Numbered from the stretch's first letter, positions 8,107 to 15,859 are shown. The stretch is 24,270 bases of DNA from Methanobacteriota archaeon (GCA_023409695.1 JAEYQZ010000205.1:1-24270), one strand, 5' to 3'. The notes: generated by a model from the letters alone, not told the origin. Program-made: numbers and translations.

Positions 8107-8754
8107 ATGAATACCCTAATAACTATTCTGTTAATTATTTTAGTAATCTTCATTTTATGGCAGGTATTTATACGAATTTTTAGGCGATTTTTTGACTTTC
8201 CAGCCCCTGCATTTATAGGTAATTTTTTAGATAGTGATTTTAGAAGGAAAATGCAGTCTCCAGATAAAATAATCATTAGAAGTGGAATAAAAGAGGGGAT
8301 AAGAATCTTAGAAGTTGGATGCGGCAGCGGTGCATTTACAACATTTGTTGCAAGAGCTGTAGGAGATAAAGGTGAAGTATTTGCACTTGATATACAACCA
8401 GAGATGCTAAAACAGATAGAAAATAAATTAAAACGGCCTGAAAATAAAGATATCAAAAATATTCGACTAATCGAAGGAGATGCACTCAGTATGCCTTTGG
8501 AAGATAACTTTTTTGATCTTGTATATACCATAACTGTCTTTCAAGAAATTCCAGATAAACACAAAGCATTAAAAGAAATAAAACGAGTTTTAAAACCTAA
8601 AGGAATCTTAGCGATTACAGAATTTTTACCTGATCCAGATTATCCACTTAAATCTACTACCGTTAAAATGGGCACTGGTGAAGGGTTCGTTTTAGATGAT
8701 GTTGAAGGCAGTTTCTGGAACTATACAGCAAGATTCATAAAACCAGATAATTAA
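8107..8754 (+). CDS. Membrane-anchored class I SAM-dependent methyltransferase
   Basis: A 215-residue protein. Residues about 4-20 are a single hydrophobic helix, followed by basic residues, suggesting an N-terminal membrane anchor with the enzyme in the cytoplasm. The SAM-binding motif I is I-L-E-V-G-C-G-S-G-A-F-T near residues 68-79. An acidic strand end (A-L-D-I-Q) follows, then G-D-A-L-S-M-P-L (motif II) and the F-D-L-V-Y segment. The pattern is like the ubiquinone/menaquinone-type and related small-molecule or lipid methyltransferases; the substrate is not known. The ribosome-binding site is weak. The gene follows the tRNA-Ser by 112 bp and appears to be its own unit. Confidence 0.88.
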   Translation: MNTLITILLIILVIFILWQVFIRIFRRFFDFPAPAFIGNFLDSDFRRKMQSPDKIIIRSGIKEGIRILEVGCGSGAFTTFVARAVGDKGEVFALDIQPEMLKQIENKLKRPENKDIKNIRLIEGDALSMPLEDNFFDLVYTITVFQEIPDKHKALKEIKRVLKPKGILAITEFLPDPDYPLKSTTVKMGTGEGFVLDDVEGSFWNYTARFIKPDN

Positions 8755-9104
8755 TTTAAGTGAATAAAAAAAATGTTTAAATTCTTTATACTATTTCTTC
8801 GTAAGTTCCATCTCATACCTCGATAAGCCATTACAATTATATAAGTGACTGAAATATCTAAAAAATCATTAGCAAAATGTATGTTGTCTTAAAACTGAAA
8901 ATTATGTTTTTTTTAAACTATATTATTAAAAAAGAGTGCAAATCATTATTTAAATTAGTTATTGCCCTCCAGAACAAATTTTAAAATACTATTTTTTCAT
9001 TGTACAAGCAATGTATTGTCTTTATTTACATCTAAAAAATGAACATATGCCCATATTTGAAATTAGATTAGTTTTCAGATGCTCTTACATAAAGGAGTAT
9101 TTTT
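8755..9104. other. Gene-free AT-rich intergenic stretch
   Basis: About 350 bp with no convincing gene, RNA or strong hairpin. A TTTTTTTT run (8907-8914) and several TATA-like stretches are present. The right end (from about 9079) shares ATGCTCTTAC and a following loosely similar segment with the region before the second GyrI-like gene (from about 9725), so the tandem duplication unit probably includes upstream DNA. Confidence 0.4.
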
Positions 9105-9143
9105 ATGAAATTCATATTCTATTATACATGTTCTAAAAACTAA
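9105..9143 (+). CDS. Possible 12-codon leader ORF
   Basis: An ATG at 9105 opens a 12-residue frame ending at TAA 9141-9143. AGGAG at 9093-9097 is well spaced (7 bp) in front of it. It lies just upstream of the frameshifted GyrI-like gene. It may be a translated leader peptide or a remnant of the duplicated upstream region. There is no support from conservation, so this is only a candidate. Confidence 0.2.
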   Translation: MKFIFYYTCSKN

Positions 9144-9175
9144 TTTAAAAATATAAGCCTATTTAGAGGCGCTTT

Positions 9176-9630
9176 ATGAAAATAAAATTTAAAAATACCA
9201 AAGAAAAACAAGTAGCATATATAATAGCAACAGGAAATAAGCAGATACCTCATATATTTACTGAATTAATGAATTATATCACAAAAAGCGACATATTTAT
9301 TATTGAGTATCCTTACTGCACATTTTTTAACAATACATTAAATGTAGCCTCTGAAGAGTTACACTATGAAATAGGAATTCCAATCATTGGAGATATATCT
9401 GGAAAAGGGATGATACAAATTAAAAAATACCAGGAAAAAGCGTTGTATCAACCATACACAATGGTAGTTATAAACAGATTAATCATGCTTATCATGCTTT
9501 AATGAAGTATGCAGTTAAAAACGGATACTTACTATCAGGACCTGCTACTGAGATTTATATTAACGGCACTCCTGAAGTTTCAAAAAACGAAGTCTCAGTG
9601 GAAGTGCGTTTTCCCATAATTAAAAAATGA
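9176..9630 (+). pseudogene. GyrI-like effector-binding protein, frameshifted (first of three tandem copies)
   Basis: From the ATG at 9176 the first 88 codons match the two downstream paralogues. Continuing in the same frame gives an early stop at 9500-9502. The matching sequence resumes in the -1 frame (S-V-V-S-T-I-H-N-G-S-Y) and runs to a TGA at 9628-9630. Total length is 455 bases, one short of an intact 152-codon frame. The shift fits loss of one A from a homopolymer, now five A at 9435-9439; with six A the protein would align with its paralogues without gaps. It is also the most divergent copy. The alternatives to a true pseudogene are a sequencing error in the homopolymer, slippage that restores the frame, or phase variation. 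A GAGG ribosome-binding site precedes the start. Confidence 0.75.
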
Positions 9631-9818
9631 ATACTACATCATTTTCTATATAATACGAGATATAATGCATATTTGACCAATTAAACACAGATATTATTCT
9701 TATTTCAATAGTTAGTAGTTCTCATATGCTCTTACTAAATCTATATTTCTATTATCCACATACTTGTTATAAAGTAATAAATGATTTATTATTAAAGAAA
9801 TTGTCAGGAAGTGCCGTT

Positions 9819-10277
9819 ATGAAAATAGAAATTAAAGATATAGAAGAAAAAAAAGCAGCTTATGTATCTGTAACAGGTCCTTACGATCAGATACCTGAAA
9901 TTTTAGAAGAAGTAGTTGGTTATGTTATAAAAGAGAATTTGCAGATTACAGAGCCTCCCTACGGAGTATACATGAACAGCCCAATGGATGTACCTCCAGA
10001 AGAACTACAATATGAGATGGGAATTACATTTATAGGAGATGTGAATGGTGAAGGTAGAGTTAAAATTAAAGAAATTCCTGCCCATCATGCCGTTTCAACA
10101 GTATATAAAGGACCATACGGACAAGCTGCACAAATATATCAAGCTTTAATAAAATATGCCGGTGAAAACGGTTATAATATAGTAGGGCCTGTTAAAGAAA
10201 TATATATGAACAACCCCATGGAAGTATCAGAGGAGGAGTTACTTACTGAGGTTCAGTTTCCAGTAATGAAAAAATAG
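9819..10277 (+). CDS. GyrI-like small-molecule effector-binding domain protein (second copy)
   Basis: A 152-residue stand-alone GyrI-like / AraC effector-binding domain of the SOUL-GyrI fold. The internal duplication of the fold is visible: each half has a G-P-Y turn, an amphipathic helix, and a G/K-x-x-x-Y-M-N-x-P-M strand followed by acidic residues. The conserved glutamate of the ligand pocket is probably the one in L-L-T-E-V-Q-F-P-V near the C-terminus. Such domains bind hydrophobic cationic drugs as regulators; some free-standing members hydrolyse cyclopropanoid toxins. No DNA-binding domain is attached. A longer frame opens at 9726, but AGGAAGTG at 9806-9813 points to the ATG at 9819, and the paralogues begin at the equivalent residue. 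It is probably co-transcribed with the next copy, 38 bp on. Confidence 0.85.
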   Translation: MKIEIKDIEEKKAAYVSVTGPYDQIPEILEEVVGYVIKENLQITEPPYGVYMNSPMDVPPEELQYEMGITFIGDVNGEGRVKIKEIPAHHAVSTVYKGPYGQAAQIYQALIKYAGENGYNIVGPVKEIYMNNPMEVSEEELLTEVQFPVMKK

Positions 10278-10315
10278 TTACATAAGCAAGTCAATAGTTT
10301 ACCCGAGGACTAATT

Positions 10316-10777
10316 ATGGAAGTAGAAGAGAAAAGAATTAAAGATACACAGGTAGCCTTTATGAGGTACAAAGGTGGTTATGATAAGATTCCAGAGCTCA
10401 TTGCAGAAACAGTACAATGGGTAACAGACAAAGGATTGAATATGACTGGAATGATTTATGGAGCTTATTTTAACAGCCCTGAAGATGTACCTCCAGAACA
10501 GCTGCGTTATGAAATAGGCGCTTCCTTCGAAGGTAGTGCAGAAGATGAAGGAAAAGTGATGGTCAAAATAATTCCAGAACATACCGTAATTGCAACCATT
10601 CATAAAGGGCCTTATACCGAAGTTGGACCTGTAATTCATGGATTAGGTGAATATGCAGATAAAAATGGTTATGACATAATAGGACCTGTTACAGAGGTTT
10701 ATCTTAACAACCCCAATGAAACCGAACCAGATGCATTGCTCACTGAAGTGCAGTTTCCAGTAATTAAAATGGGATGA
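10316..10777 (+). CDS. GyrI-like small-molecule effector-binding domain protein (third copy)
   Basis: A 153-residue paralogue of the preceding gene, alignable from end to end. It has G-G-Y instead of G-P-Y in the first half and H-K-G-P-Y in the second, with Y-L-N-N-P and the terminal L-L-T-E-V-Q-F-P-V retained. The two intact copies differ at many surface positions, so the duplication is not recent, and they may bind different ligands. GAGGA lies about 7 bp before the ATG. The transcript probably begins upstream of the second copy. No regulator or transporter is directly linked on this strand, so the role (drug sequestration, toxin hydrolysis or partner regulation) is open. Confidence 0.85.
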   Translation: MEVEEKRIKDTQVAFMRYKGGYDKIPELIAETVQWVTDKGLNMTGMIYGAYFNSPEDVPPEQLRYEIGASFEGSAEDEGKVMVKIIPEHTVIATIHKGPYTEVGPVIHGLGEYADKNGYDIIGPVTEVYLNNPNETEPDALLTEVQFPVIKMG

Positions 10778-10824
10778 TAACCGTTCATTTTTAAAGATTT
10801 TGTCTCACAAATCACTATTCTTTT

Positions 10825-11064
10825 TTATTTGTGGCGGAAATATATTCTACAATCTAATTTCTCTGTCCTGCAAAATTCTACTATTTCTTTTTCAATAATT
10901 TCCCAGTATGGATTTTCAGGAGAATAAAATTCCCGATATTTTGACAGTAAATCGTGGTGTTTATCTCCTAAAAACTCTTTAACACATCCCCAAACAGTTC
11001 CAGTAACATTTAAATTTTCAAATGCAAAATAATCGGCATAATCTCGTGTTTTATTAATTGAATG
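10825..11064 (-). pseudogene. C-terminal remnant of an unidentified gene
   Basis: On the minus strand a frame of 79 codons ends in TAA at 10825-10827. It has protein-like composition (segments such as T-V-W-G-C-V-K-E-F-L-G-D-K and S-P-E-N-P-Y-W-E-I-I-E-K-E) but no ATG, GTG or TTG near its beginning and no ribosome-binding site. An in-frame stop lies immediately upstream at 11065-11067. I read it as the 3' end of a lost gene. I do not recognise the family. It fills most of the 336-bp gap between the third GyrI-like gene and the acetyltransferase. Confidence 0.5.
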
Positions 11065-11113
11065 TTAAAAGTTATAATTCAGAATAGGTACATTTAATTA
11101 AGGAGGGAAATAT

Positions 11114-11575
11114 TTGGTTGATGTATGTATTAAAAAACTAAAAGAGAATATAAATATTCCTTACAACTTGTTATTTTTAGCTGATGACTCCAAAGAAGCT
11201 ATTGAGGATTATATTAAAAGAGGGACTTGTTATGGTGCATATATTGGCCACGAAATAGTTGGAATTTACGTACTTTTAAAAACAAGACCATTTACAATGG
11301 AATTAGTAAATATTGCTGTGAAAAAGCAATGCCAAAATAAGGGAATTGGAAAGAAAATGGTTTTAGATGCCATAACTAAATCCAGATTAAAGAATGCAAA
11401 AATCCTAGAGGTTTGCACAGGAAATTGTGGCATTTCACAAATAGCATTATATCAAAAGTGTGGTTTTAGGATTACTGGCATTGATCGTGACTTTTTTAAG
11501 CAGCATTATGAAGAAAAAATAATAGAAAATGGTATTGAATGTATAGATATGATAAGATTAAGCATTAATTTATAA
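11114..11575 (+). CDS. GNAT-family N-acetyltransferase
   Basis: A 153-residue acetyltransferase. Motif A is seen as N-I-A-V-K-K-x-C-Q-N-K-G-I-G-K-K-M-V, the classic acetyl-CoA-binding turn, followed by the N-A-K-I-L-E-V-C-T-G strand and a Y-Q-K-C-G-F motif B. The C-terminal D-M-I-R-L-S strand is typical of small bacterial-type GNATs that act on amino-group metabolites or antibiotics; the actual substrate is unknown. Initiation is at TTG: AGGAGG at 11101-11106 sits 7 bp upstream, and no in-frame ATG occurs near the N-terminus. The stop lies 25 bp before the SDR gene, so co-transcription is likely. Confidence 0.85.
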   Translation: MVDVCIKKLKENINIPYNLLFLADDSKEAIEDYIKRGTCYGAYIGHEIVGIYVLLKTRPFTMELVNIAVKKQCQNKGIGKKMVLDAITKSRLKNAKILEVCTGNCGISQIALYQKCGFRITGIDRDFFKQHYEEKIIENGIECIDMIRLSINL

Positions 11576-11600
11576 AAAAATAGCATGGATTAAGATAACA

Positions 11601-12581
11601 ATGATAGCAGTCACAGGCGCAACAGGACACATTGGAAATGTACTCGTCCGCGAATTACTGGCAAGAGGTGAGACTGTAAGGGCAATTGTGCCTCCATTTG
11701 AAGATATCAAGTCTCTTGACGGATTAGAAGTCGAAATAGTTGAAAGTGATGTGAGAGATGTGAACTCACTTATCAAAGCATTTCGCAGCGCTGAAATTGT
11801 CTATCATTTAGCAGGTATTGTAACAATATCATCTGGAAATGATGATTTTCTTTACCGGGTGAACGTTGAAGGAACCAAAAATGTTGTTAATGCCTGTTTA
11901 AAAAATAAAGTAAAACGCATGGTCTATGTTAGTTCTGTTCATGCCCTTAAAGAACCTCCTCACGGTACGGTAATTGATGAAACATGTGATTACGATCCAG
12001 AATGTACAAGGGGAAGCTACGACAGGTCAAAGGCTTTGGCATCTCTTGAGGTACTTAAAGGTATTGACAAAAACCTTGATGCTGTACTGGTCTGTCCAAG
12101 TGGAGTGATAGGGCCTTATGATTACAGAATATCTCAAATGGGACATTTATTTATTAATTTTATGAAAGGAGACTTAAAAGCGAGTGTTGACGGAGCTTAT
12201 GACTTTGTTGATGTTCGAGATGTGGCAAAGGGAATAATACTGGCCTGTGAAAATGGAAAATGTGGCGAGAGCTATATTTTAGCTGGTGAACAGATTTCAG
12301 TACAGGACTTATTTTTAGAGCTTGAAAAACTTACTGGAATAAAAACTCCCTCGTTGAAAGTACCATTATGGCTTGTCAAGGCGGTAAGTAAAATTTCACC
12401 ATTATATTATAAAGTTACTGGTAAAGAACCTCTTTTTACGACCTATTCTATCGAAGTAGTTAACAGTAACTCTAAAATAAGTTCTGATAAAGCCTGTAAT
12501 GAGCTAGGTTATTTTCCTAGACCAATAAAAAAGTCAATTAAAGATTCTGTGGAATGGATTAAAGAAAATATTGATTTTTAA
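11601..12581 (+). CDS. NAD-dependent epimerase/dehydratase (extended SDR)
   Basis: A 326-residue extended short-chain dehydrogenase. The Rossmann dinucleotide motif is at the N-terminus (V-T-G-A-T-G-H-I-G). An acidic residue in S-D-V-R-D marks the adenine region, and Y-H-L-A-G-I-V is the conserved H-x-A-G strand. The catalytic serine region is V-Y-V-S-S-V-H, and the Y-x-x-x-K pair is in S-Y-D-R-S-K-A. The C-terminal half follows the dihydroflavonol-reductase / sugar-epimerase pattern. Substrates could be nucleotide sugars, steroid-like lipids or aldehydes; the sequence does not settle this. The ribosome-binding site is poor (GGAT), consistent with translation coupled to the upstream acetyltransferase gene. 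A roughly 230-bp regulatory gap follows. Confidence 0.88.
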   Translation: MIAVTGATGHIGNVLVRELLARGETVRAIVPPFEDIKSLDGLEVEIVESDVRDVNSLIKAFRSAEIVYHLAGIVTISSGNDDFLYRVNVEGTKNVVNACLKNKVKRMVYVSSVHALKEPPHGTVIDETCDYDPECTRGSYDRSKALASLEVLKGIDKNLDAVLVCPSGVIGPYDYRISQMGHLFINFMKGDLKASVDGAYDFVDVRDVAKGIILACENGKCGESYILAGEQISVQDLFLELEKLTGIKTPSLKVPLWLVKAVSKISPLYYKVTGKEPLFTTYSIEVVNSNSKISSDKACNELGYFPRPIKKSIKDSVEWIKENIDF

Positions 12582-12673
12582 CCATTTGATCCTCAGCTTT
12601 AAAATAATTTTAACTTGTTTCCTGCGTTATTTAGATCAAAATACCACAAGCTATTTATATAAGTTTCACAATA

Positions 12674-12705
12674 ATATCAAGTAGTCGATATCGAGTGCTT
12701 GATAT
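12674..12705. promoter_or_regulatory. 32-bp nested dyad, putative PadR operator
   Basis: ATATCAAG (12674-12681) and CTTGATAT (12698-12705) are perfect inverted arms. CGATATCG (12686-12693) sits exactly at their common centre. The whole block is therefore symmetric around 12689/12690 except for parts of the two 4-base linkers. It lies 109-140 bp before the PadR gene and fits binding of one or two dimers of a regulator, most simply PadR itself. Confidence 0.6.
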
Positions 12706-12715
12706 TGGTAGGAAG

Positions 12716-12737
12716 TATATCAATCATAATTGATATA
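12716..12737. promoter_or_regulatory. Second ATATC/GATAT dyad upstream of padR
   Basis: TATATCAAT (12716-12724) and ATTGATATA (12729-12737) form perfect 9-bp inverted arms around CATA. The half-site ATATCAA is shared with the larger dyad upstream. A looser inverted repeat of ATTGAATT (12739-12746) and AATTCAAT (12755-12762) follows directly. Confidence 0.55.
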
Positions 12738-12772
12738 AATTGAATTATAACAAGAATTCAATATCAAGTTAG

Positions 12773-12785
12773 CGATATTATATCG
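12773..12785. promoter_or_regulatory. Third dyad, close to the padR start
   Basis: CGATATTATATCG is a perfect 13-base palindrome 28-40 bp before the ATG of the PadR gene and just ahead of its AGGAGGT (12796-12802). It shares the CGATAT half-site with the centre of the 12674-12705 block. Occupancy here would block promoter clearance or the leader, consistent with autoregulation. Confidence 0.5.
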
Positions 12786-12813
12786 ACATTTCGATAGGAG
12801 GTTAAGATTTACT

Positions 12814-13422
12814 ATGTGGGGCAACTGGAGAAACAGGTTAAGCGATTTCAAAGAAGTTCATGACAAACTCGAAGAACTGGGAAGACTCGGTGGTTTAAGA
12901 ATATGGATAATTCATGTTCTAGATCATGGCCCAAAAAACGGTGTGGAAATAATGGACGCCATACAGGAACATCATGAAGCGTTTCATAAAATGGCAGATA
13001 TGAGACGCAATATAAGAGATGATCCAGAGTATTACAAGCGTATGGATAAAAATAACAAGCACTACTATAAACACCTGAACAGGACAATGAAACACGCGTC
13101 GCGAAGGCCTTCACCAGGTTCAGTATATCCTATGCTCAAAAAAATGGTTTCTGAAGGATTTATTATCAAACAAGAAGACGGCAAATATGAACTAACAGAT
13201 TTAGGGCGTGAAACATACACCAACATATTTGGACCTTCACATGGATCACGTGAAGAAATGGATCGGAGCGCACAGGCAGTAGAAAATGCATTAACCGAAA
13301 TTGACAGCTACATATCTTATTTAAATGACATTAAAAAAGAAAAGTTAGTTCCACATAAAGAATGGATAGGAGAATTAAGCGAAAAACTCAAAGAAATGAA
13401 AGATTCGCTCAAACAGGAATAA
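12814..13422 (+). CDS. PadR-family transcriptional regulator
   Basis: A 202-residue PadR-type winged-helix protein. The N-terminal helix pair is L-R-I-W-I-I-H-V-L-D-H-G-P-K-N-G-V-E-I-M-D-A-I. The recognition helix is P-S-P-G-S-V-Y-P-M-L-K-K-M-V-S-E-G-F-I, and the wing continues as K-Y-E-L-T-D-L-G. Between helices 2 and 3 lies an extra charged segment of about 35 residues (roughly 55-92) rich in H, K, R, Y and D, which ordinary PadR proteins lack. The C-terminus is a coiled-coil-like dimerisation helix. AGGAGGT precedes the ATG by 11 bp, a slightly long spacing. The gene stands before an ABC exporter pair and behind several dyads, the usual arrangement for a drug-responsive PadR that represses itself and the transporter. 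Confidence 0.9.
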   Translation: MWGNWRNRLSDFKEVHDKLEELGRLGGLRIWIIHVLDHGPKNGVEIMDAIQEHHEAFHKMADMRRNIRDDPEYYKRMDKNNKHYYKHLNRTMKHASRRPSPGSVYPMLKKMVSEGFIIKQEDGKYELTDLGRETYTNIFGPSHGSREEMDRSAQAVENALTEIDSYISYLNDIKKEKLVPHKEWIGELSEKLKEMKDSLKQE

Positions 13423-13579
13423 TTTAAAGTTAAAAATTAATTAAAACTCATAATAGTCCAATTACGTTATAAAGAACGCTAGAAGCAGCCTTCAGCTACC
13501 TATTTTTGTTTATTTAGATTTAGGTTAGCTACAGCTATCAAGCATTGAATTGAATAAGAATGGAAAATAGGAGAAAATT

Positions 13580-14596
13580 ATGACAGAATATGCCATAGAA
13601 TTAAATAACCTCACTAAAAAGTTTGGTGATTTCACAGCAGTGGATGATTTGTCGCTGACTGTAAAAGAGGGAGAAATTTTTGGCTTTTTAGGTCCAAACG
13701 GTGCAGGCAAAAGTACCACCATCAGAATGTTATGTACGCTCGCCCAACCTACATCTGGATCCGCTAAAGTTGCAGGTTACGACCTGATTAAAGATTCTGC
13801 CAGAGTTCGGGAAAATATTGGGCTGGTTGCAGAAAAGATGATTATGTATGACAGGCTTACTGCGGCCGAAAACCTGCGGTTCTTTGGAAAGCTCTATGCA
13901 ATACCCAAACAGAAGCTTGAAGAAAAAATTGATGAACTGCTTGAGCTGGTTAACATGCAAGAATGGAAAAATACACAGATAGCCAAGTTTTCCACCGGTA
14001 TGAAACAGCGGATTAACGTTATCCGAGCATTGTTGCCAGAACCCAAGATTGTTTTCATGGATGAACCAACACTTGGACTTGATCCACAGACAACATTTTC
14101 CATAAGAGACATTACAAGGGAAATCAACGACAGCGGAGTAACAGTGATACTTACAACCCACGCCATGGTAGAAGCAGAAGCTCTAAGCGACCGAGTTGCT
14201 ATTATCGACCATGGAAAAGTTGCTGCCCTTGATACGCCTCAGAACCTGAAGAATATGATAACAAACAGCGATACAACAGTATTCGGCACCAAAATTACCA
14301 ATTTAACATCTGATTTAATTGGAAAGATCAATTCACTTGATGTCGTAACGGCCGTATCTCAACAGGACGATTACAATCTAAAAATTAGCGCTAAAGGTGA
14401 TGATGCACTTAGCCAAATCATAGATTCTATCCGCTATGAAGGCGGGAATATAGCATCTATAACTAACAGCAATGAATCAACTCTAGAAGATGTTTTCTTA
14501 GCGGTAACAGGTAAAGAAATTCGTGACCAGGCCAGTGAAAAAGCAGCCCCTGTACATCATGGGCATGGAAACGCACCTAAAGCGAGGGTAAGGTGA
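13580..14596 (+). CDS. ABC transporter ATP-binding protein, DrrA-like
   Basis: A 338-residue ATPase. Walker A is G-P-N-G-A-G-K-S-T (residues 38-46). The signature is F-S-T-G-M-K-Q-R (137-144), the usual variant in DrrA/CcmA-like exporters. Walker B is I-V-F-M-D-E-P (157-163) with catalytic E162, and the switch histidine is H194 in T-T-H-A-M. About 100 residues of C-terminal accessory domain follow, ending in a His/Gly/Arg-rich tail. The protein powers the permease encoded 4 bp downstream. AGGAG lies 8 bp before the ATG. It is 157 bp after padR; that gap contains a small hairpin (TAGCT-AC-AGCTA near 13527) but no clear operator, so it may share the padR promoter or have its own. Confidence 0.93.
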   Translation: MTEYAIELNNLTKKFGDFTAVDDLSLTVKEGEIFGFLGPNGAGKSTTIRMLCTLAQPTSGSAKVAGYDLIKDSARVRENIGLVAEKMIMYDRLTAAENLRFFGKLYAIPKQKLEEKIDELLELVNMQEWKNTQIAKFSTGMKQRINVIRALLPEPKIVFMDEPTLGLDPQTTFSIRDITREINDSGVTVILTTHAMVEAEALSDRVAIIDHGKVAALDTPQNLKNMITNSDTTVFGTKITNLTSDLIGKINSLDVVTAVSQQDDYNLKISAKGDDALSQIIDSIRYEGGNIASITNSNESTLEDVFLAVTGKEIRDQASEKAAPVHHGHGNAPKARVR

Positions 14597-14600
14597 GATC

Positions 14601-15785
14601 ATGGATGCAATGAAAATTCTAAAAGACAGTTACCATGTAATGGCTAAGGACATGCTTGAACTTAGACGTAACAAAATGTCTCTGGCAGCCCTTTTTATCA
14701 TGCCTTTGATTTTCCTGGTCATGTTCGGTTTCATTTTCCCAACTGGTAACACTCAATTGAACATGCCTGTAGGGCTGGTTAACCTCGATCACGGACAGGG
14801 AAGTAACGAGTTCATAGCACAGCTTGATACAGTTAATAATAACACGCACTATATGGCACTAACGAAGTTTTCCAGCGTTGATGATGCAATGACACAGGTA
14901 AAAGAAGGAAAATTATCGGGCGTGATTATTATACCGCAGGGATTCTCCGATAATGTGACAAACGGAAAATCTGGTACTTTCACAGCATATATTGATAACA
15001 GTATTCCTCAAAGCTCAGCGCAGATGCAACAAGCGCTATCCGGCACTGTAATTAGTATGAACAATATTAAAGCAGAAGCTAACGTCATGACACTGAGCAA
15101 GGCTACAAATCAGGTTGTTAATCCCCAGGCAATGATTTTCCCTTATACTCCAAATGTCGAGACTTCTATACCTGGCCAGACAAATTACTTCAACTTCCTG
15201 GCACCGGGACTGATGATCATGATTGTGATGATGTCAGTTATGACAGGTATTCCTGAAGCCATTTCCAAAGAAAAGGAAATTGGTACATTTGACGGGATGC
15301 TATCCGCCCCAATTAGCCAAATCTCAGTTATAATCGGGAAAACTGCAGCACTGTGTACAAGAGGTTTTATCCAGTGTATAATAATACTTGCAATTGCGAT
15401 AGTCCTCTTTGGAGTCACTATTCAAGGAAGTATTCTGCTGGCGTTCTTCATGCTTCTCCTGGGCATATTCAGCTTCATAGGAATTGGAATAATGGCTATT
15501 TCCATGTCTGGAGATCAAGCATCAAGTACAATGATTGTTAACCTGCTGATGTTCCCAATGATGTTCCTTGGAGGCATATTCTACCCAATTCAACAAATGC
15601 CATGGTTCATGCAGACTATTTCGCAGTTTATTCCTCTGACCTATGCGGCAGATGCAATGCGTAAAATAATGCTCTTGAACGCAGGTATTGGTGATGTACT
15701 GACCCAGATAGTCATTCTTGTGGTTTTCGGTATTGTCACAATGGCCATTGCAGTACCACTATTCAGGAAGTCAATGACAAGATAA
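14601..15785 (+). CDS. ABC-2 type transporter permease
   Basis: A 394-residue membrane protein of the ABC2_membrane_3 type. One transmembrane helix (about residues 27-46) is followed by a large external domain of roughly 150 residues with many N and Q and with T-A-Y-I-D-N-S-I-P-Q. Then come five C-terminal helices, including the G-x-x-M-I-M-I-V-M-M-S-V-M-T-G-I-P-E-A segment and the E-K-E-x-G-T-F-D-G-M coupling helix. This is the layout of YhhJ/YbhR-like and DrrB-related exporters. The ATG is 4 bp after the ATPase stop, with AGGTGA overlapping that stop, so translation is coupled. It exports drugs, lipids or similar molecules; the substrate is inferred only from family and the PadR context. 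Confidence 0.92.
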   Translation: MDAMKILKDSYHVMAKDMLELRRNKMSLAALFIMPLIFLVMFGFIFPTGNTQLNMPVGLVNLDHGQGSNEFIAQLDTVNNNTHYMALTKFSSVDDAMTQVKEGKLSGVIIIPQGFSDNVTNGKSGTFTAYIDNSIPQSSAQMQQALSGTVISMNNIKAEANVMTLSKATNQVVNPQAMIFPYTPNVETSIPGQTNYFNFLAPGLMIMIVMMSVMTGIPEAISKEKEIGTFDGMLSAPISQISVIIGKTAALCTRGFIQCIIILAIAIVLFGVTIQGSILLAFFMLLLGIFSFIGIGIMAISMSGDQASSTMIVNLLMFPMMFLGGIFYPIQQMPWFMQTISQFIPLTYAADAMRKIMLLNAGIGDVLTQIVILVVFGIVTMAIAVPLFRKSMTR

Positions 15786-15837
15786 AAAATACAATTTAGA
15801 AGAATATTTAGAGAATATAAAAAGATTTAATGTTTGT

Positions 15838-15859
15838 AATGGTGGATTAACCCACCATT
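15838..15859 (+). terminator. Hairpin terminator after the ABC operon
   Basis: AATGGTGG (15838-15845) and CCACCATT (15852-15859) form a perfect 8-bp GC-containing stem around ATTAAC, 53 bp after the permease stop. A moderately T-rich stretch (CAAATATTTATTC) follows. This is the strongest hairpin on this side of the operon and a reasonable transcription end. Confidence 0.6.

Noticed and set aside
8765..8830. A minus-strand fragment ending in R-Y-E-M-E-L-T-K-K near 8795-8830 that might be a gene remnant
   Set aside because: The open stretch is only about 25 codons between stops, with no start; too short to distinguish from chance.
9726..9818. An upstream ATG extending the second GyrI-like protein by 31 residues
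   Set aside because: The extension has no match in the paralogues, corresponds to non-coding DNA before copy one, and AGGAAGTG marks the ATG at 9819.
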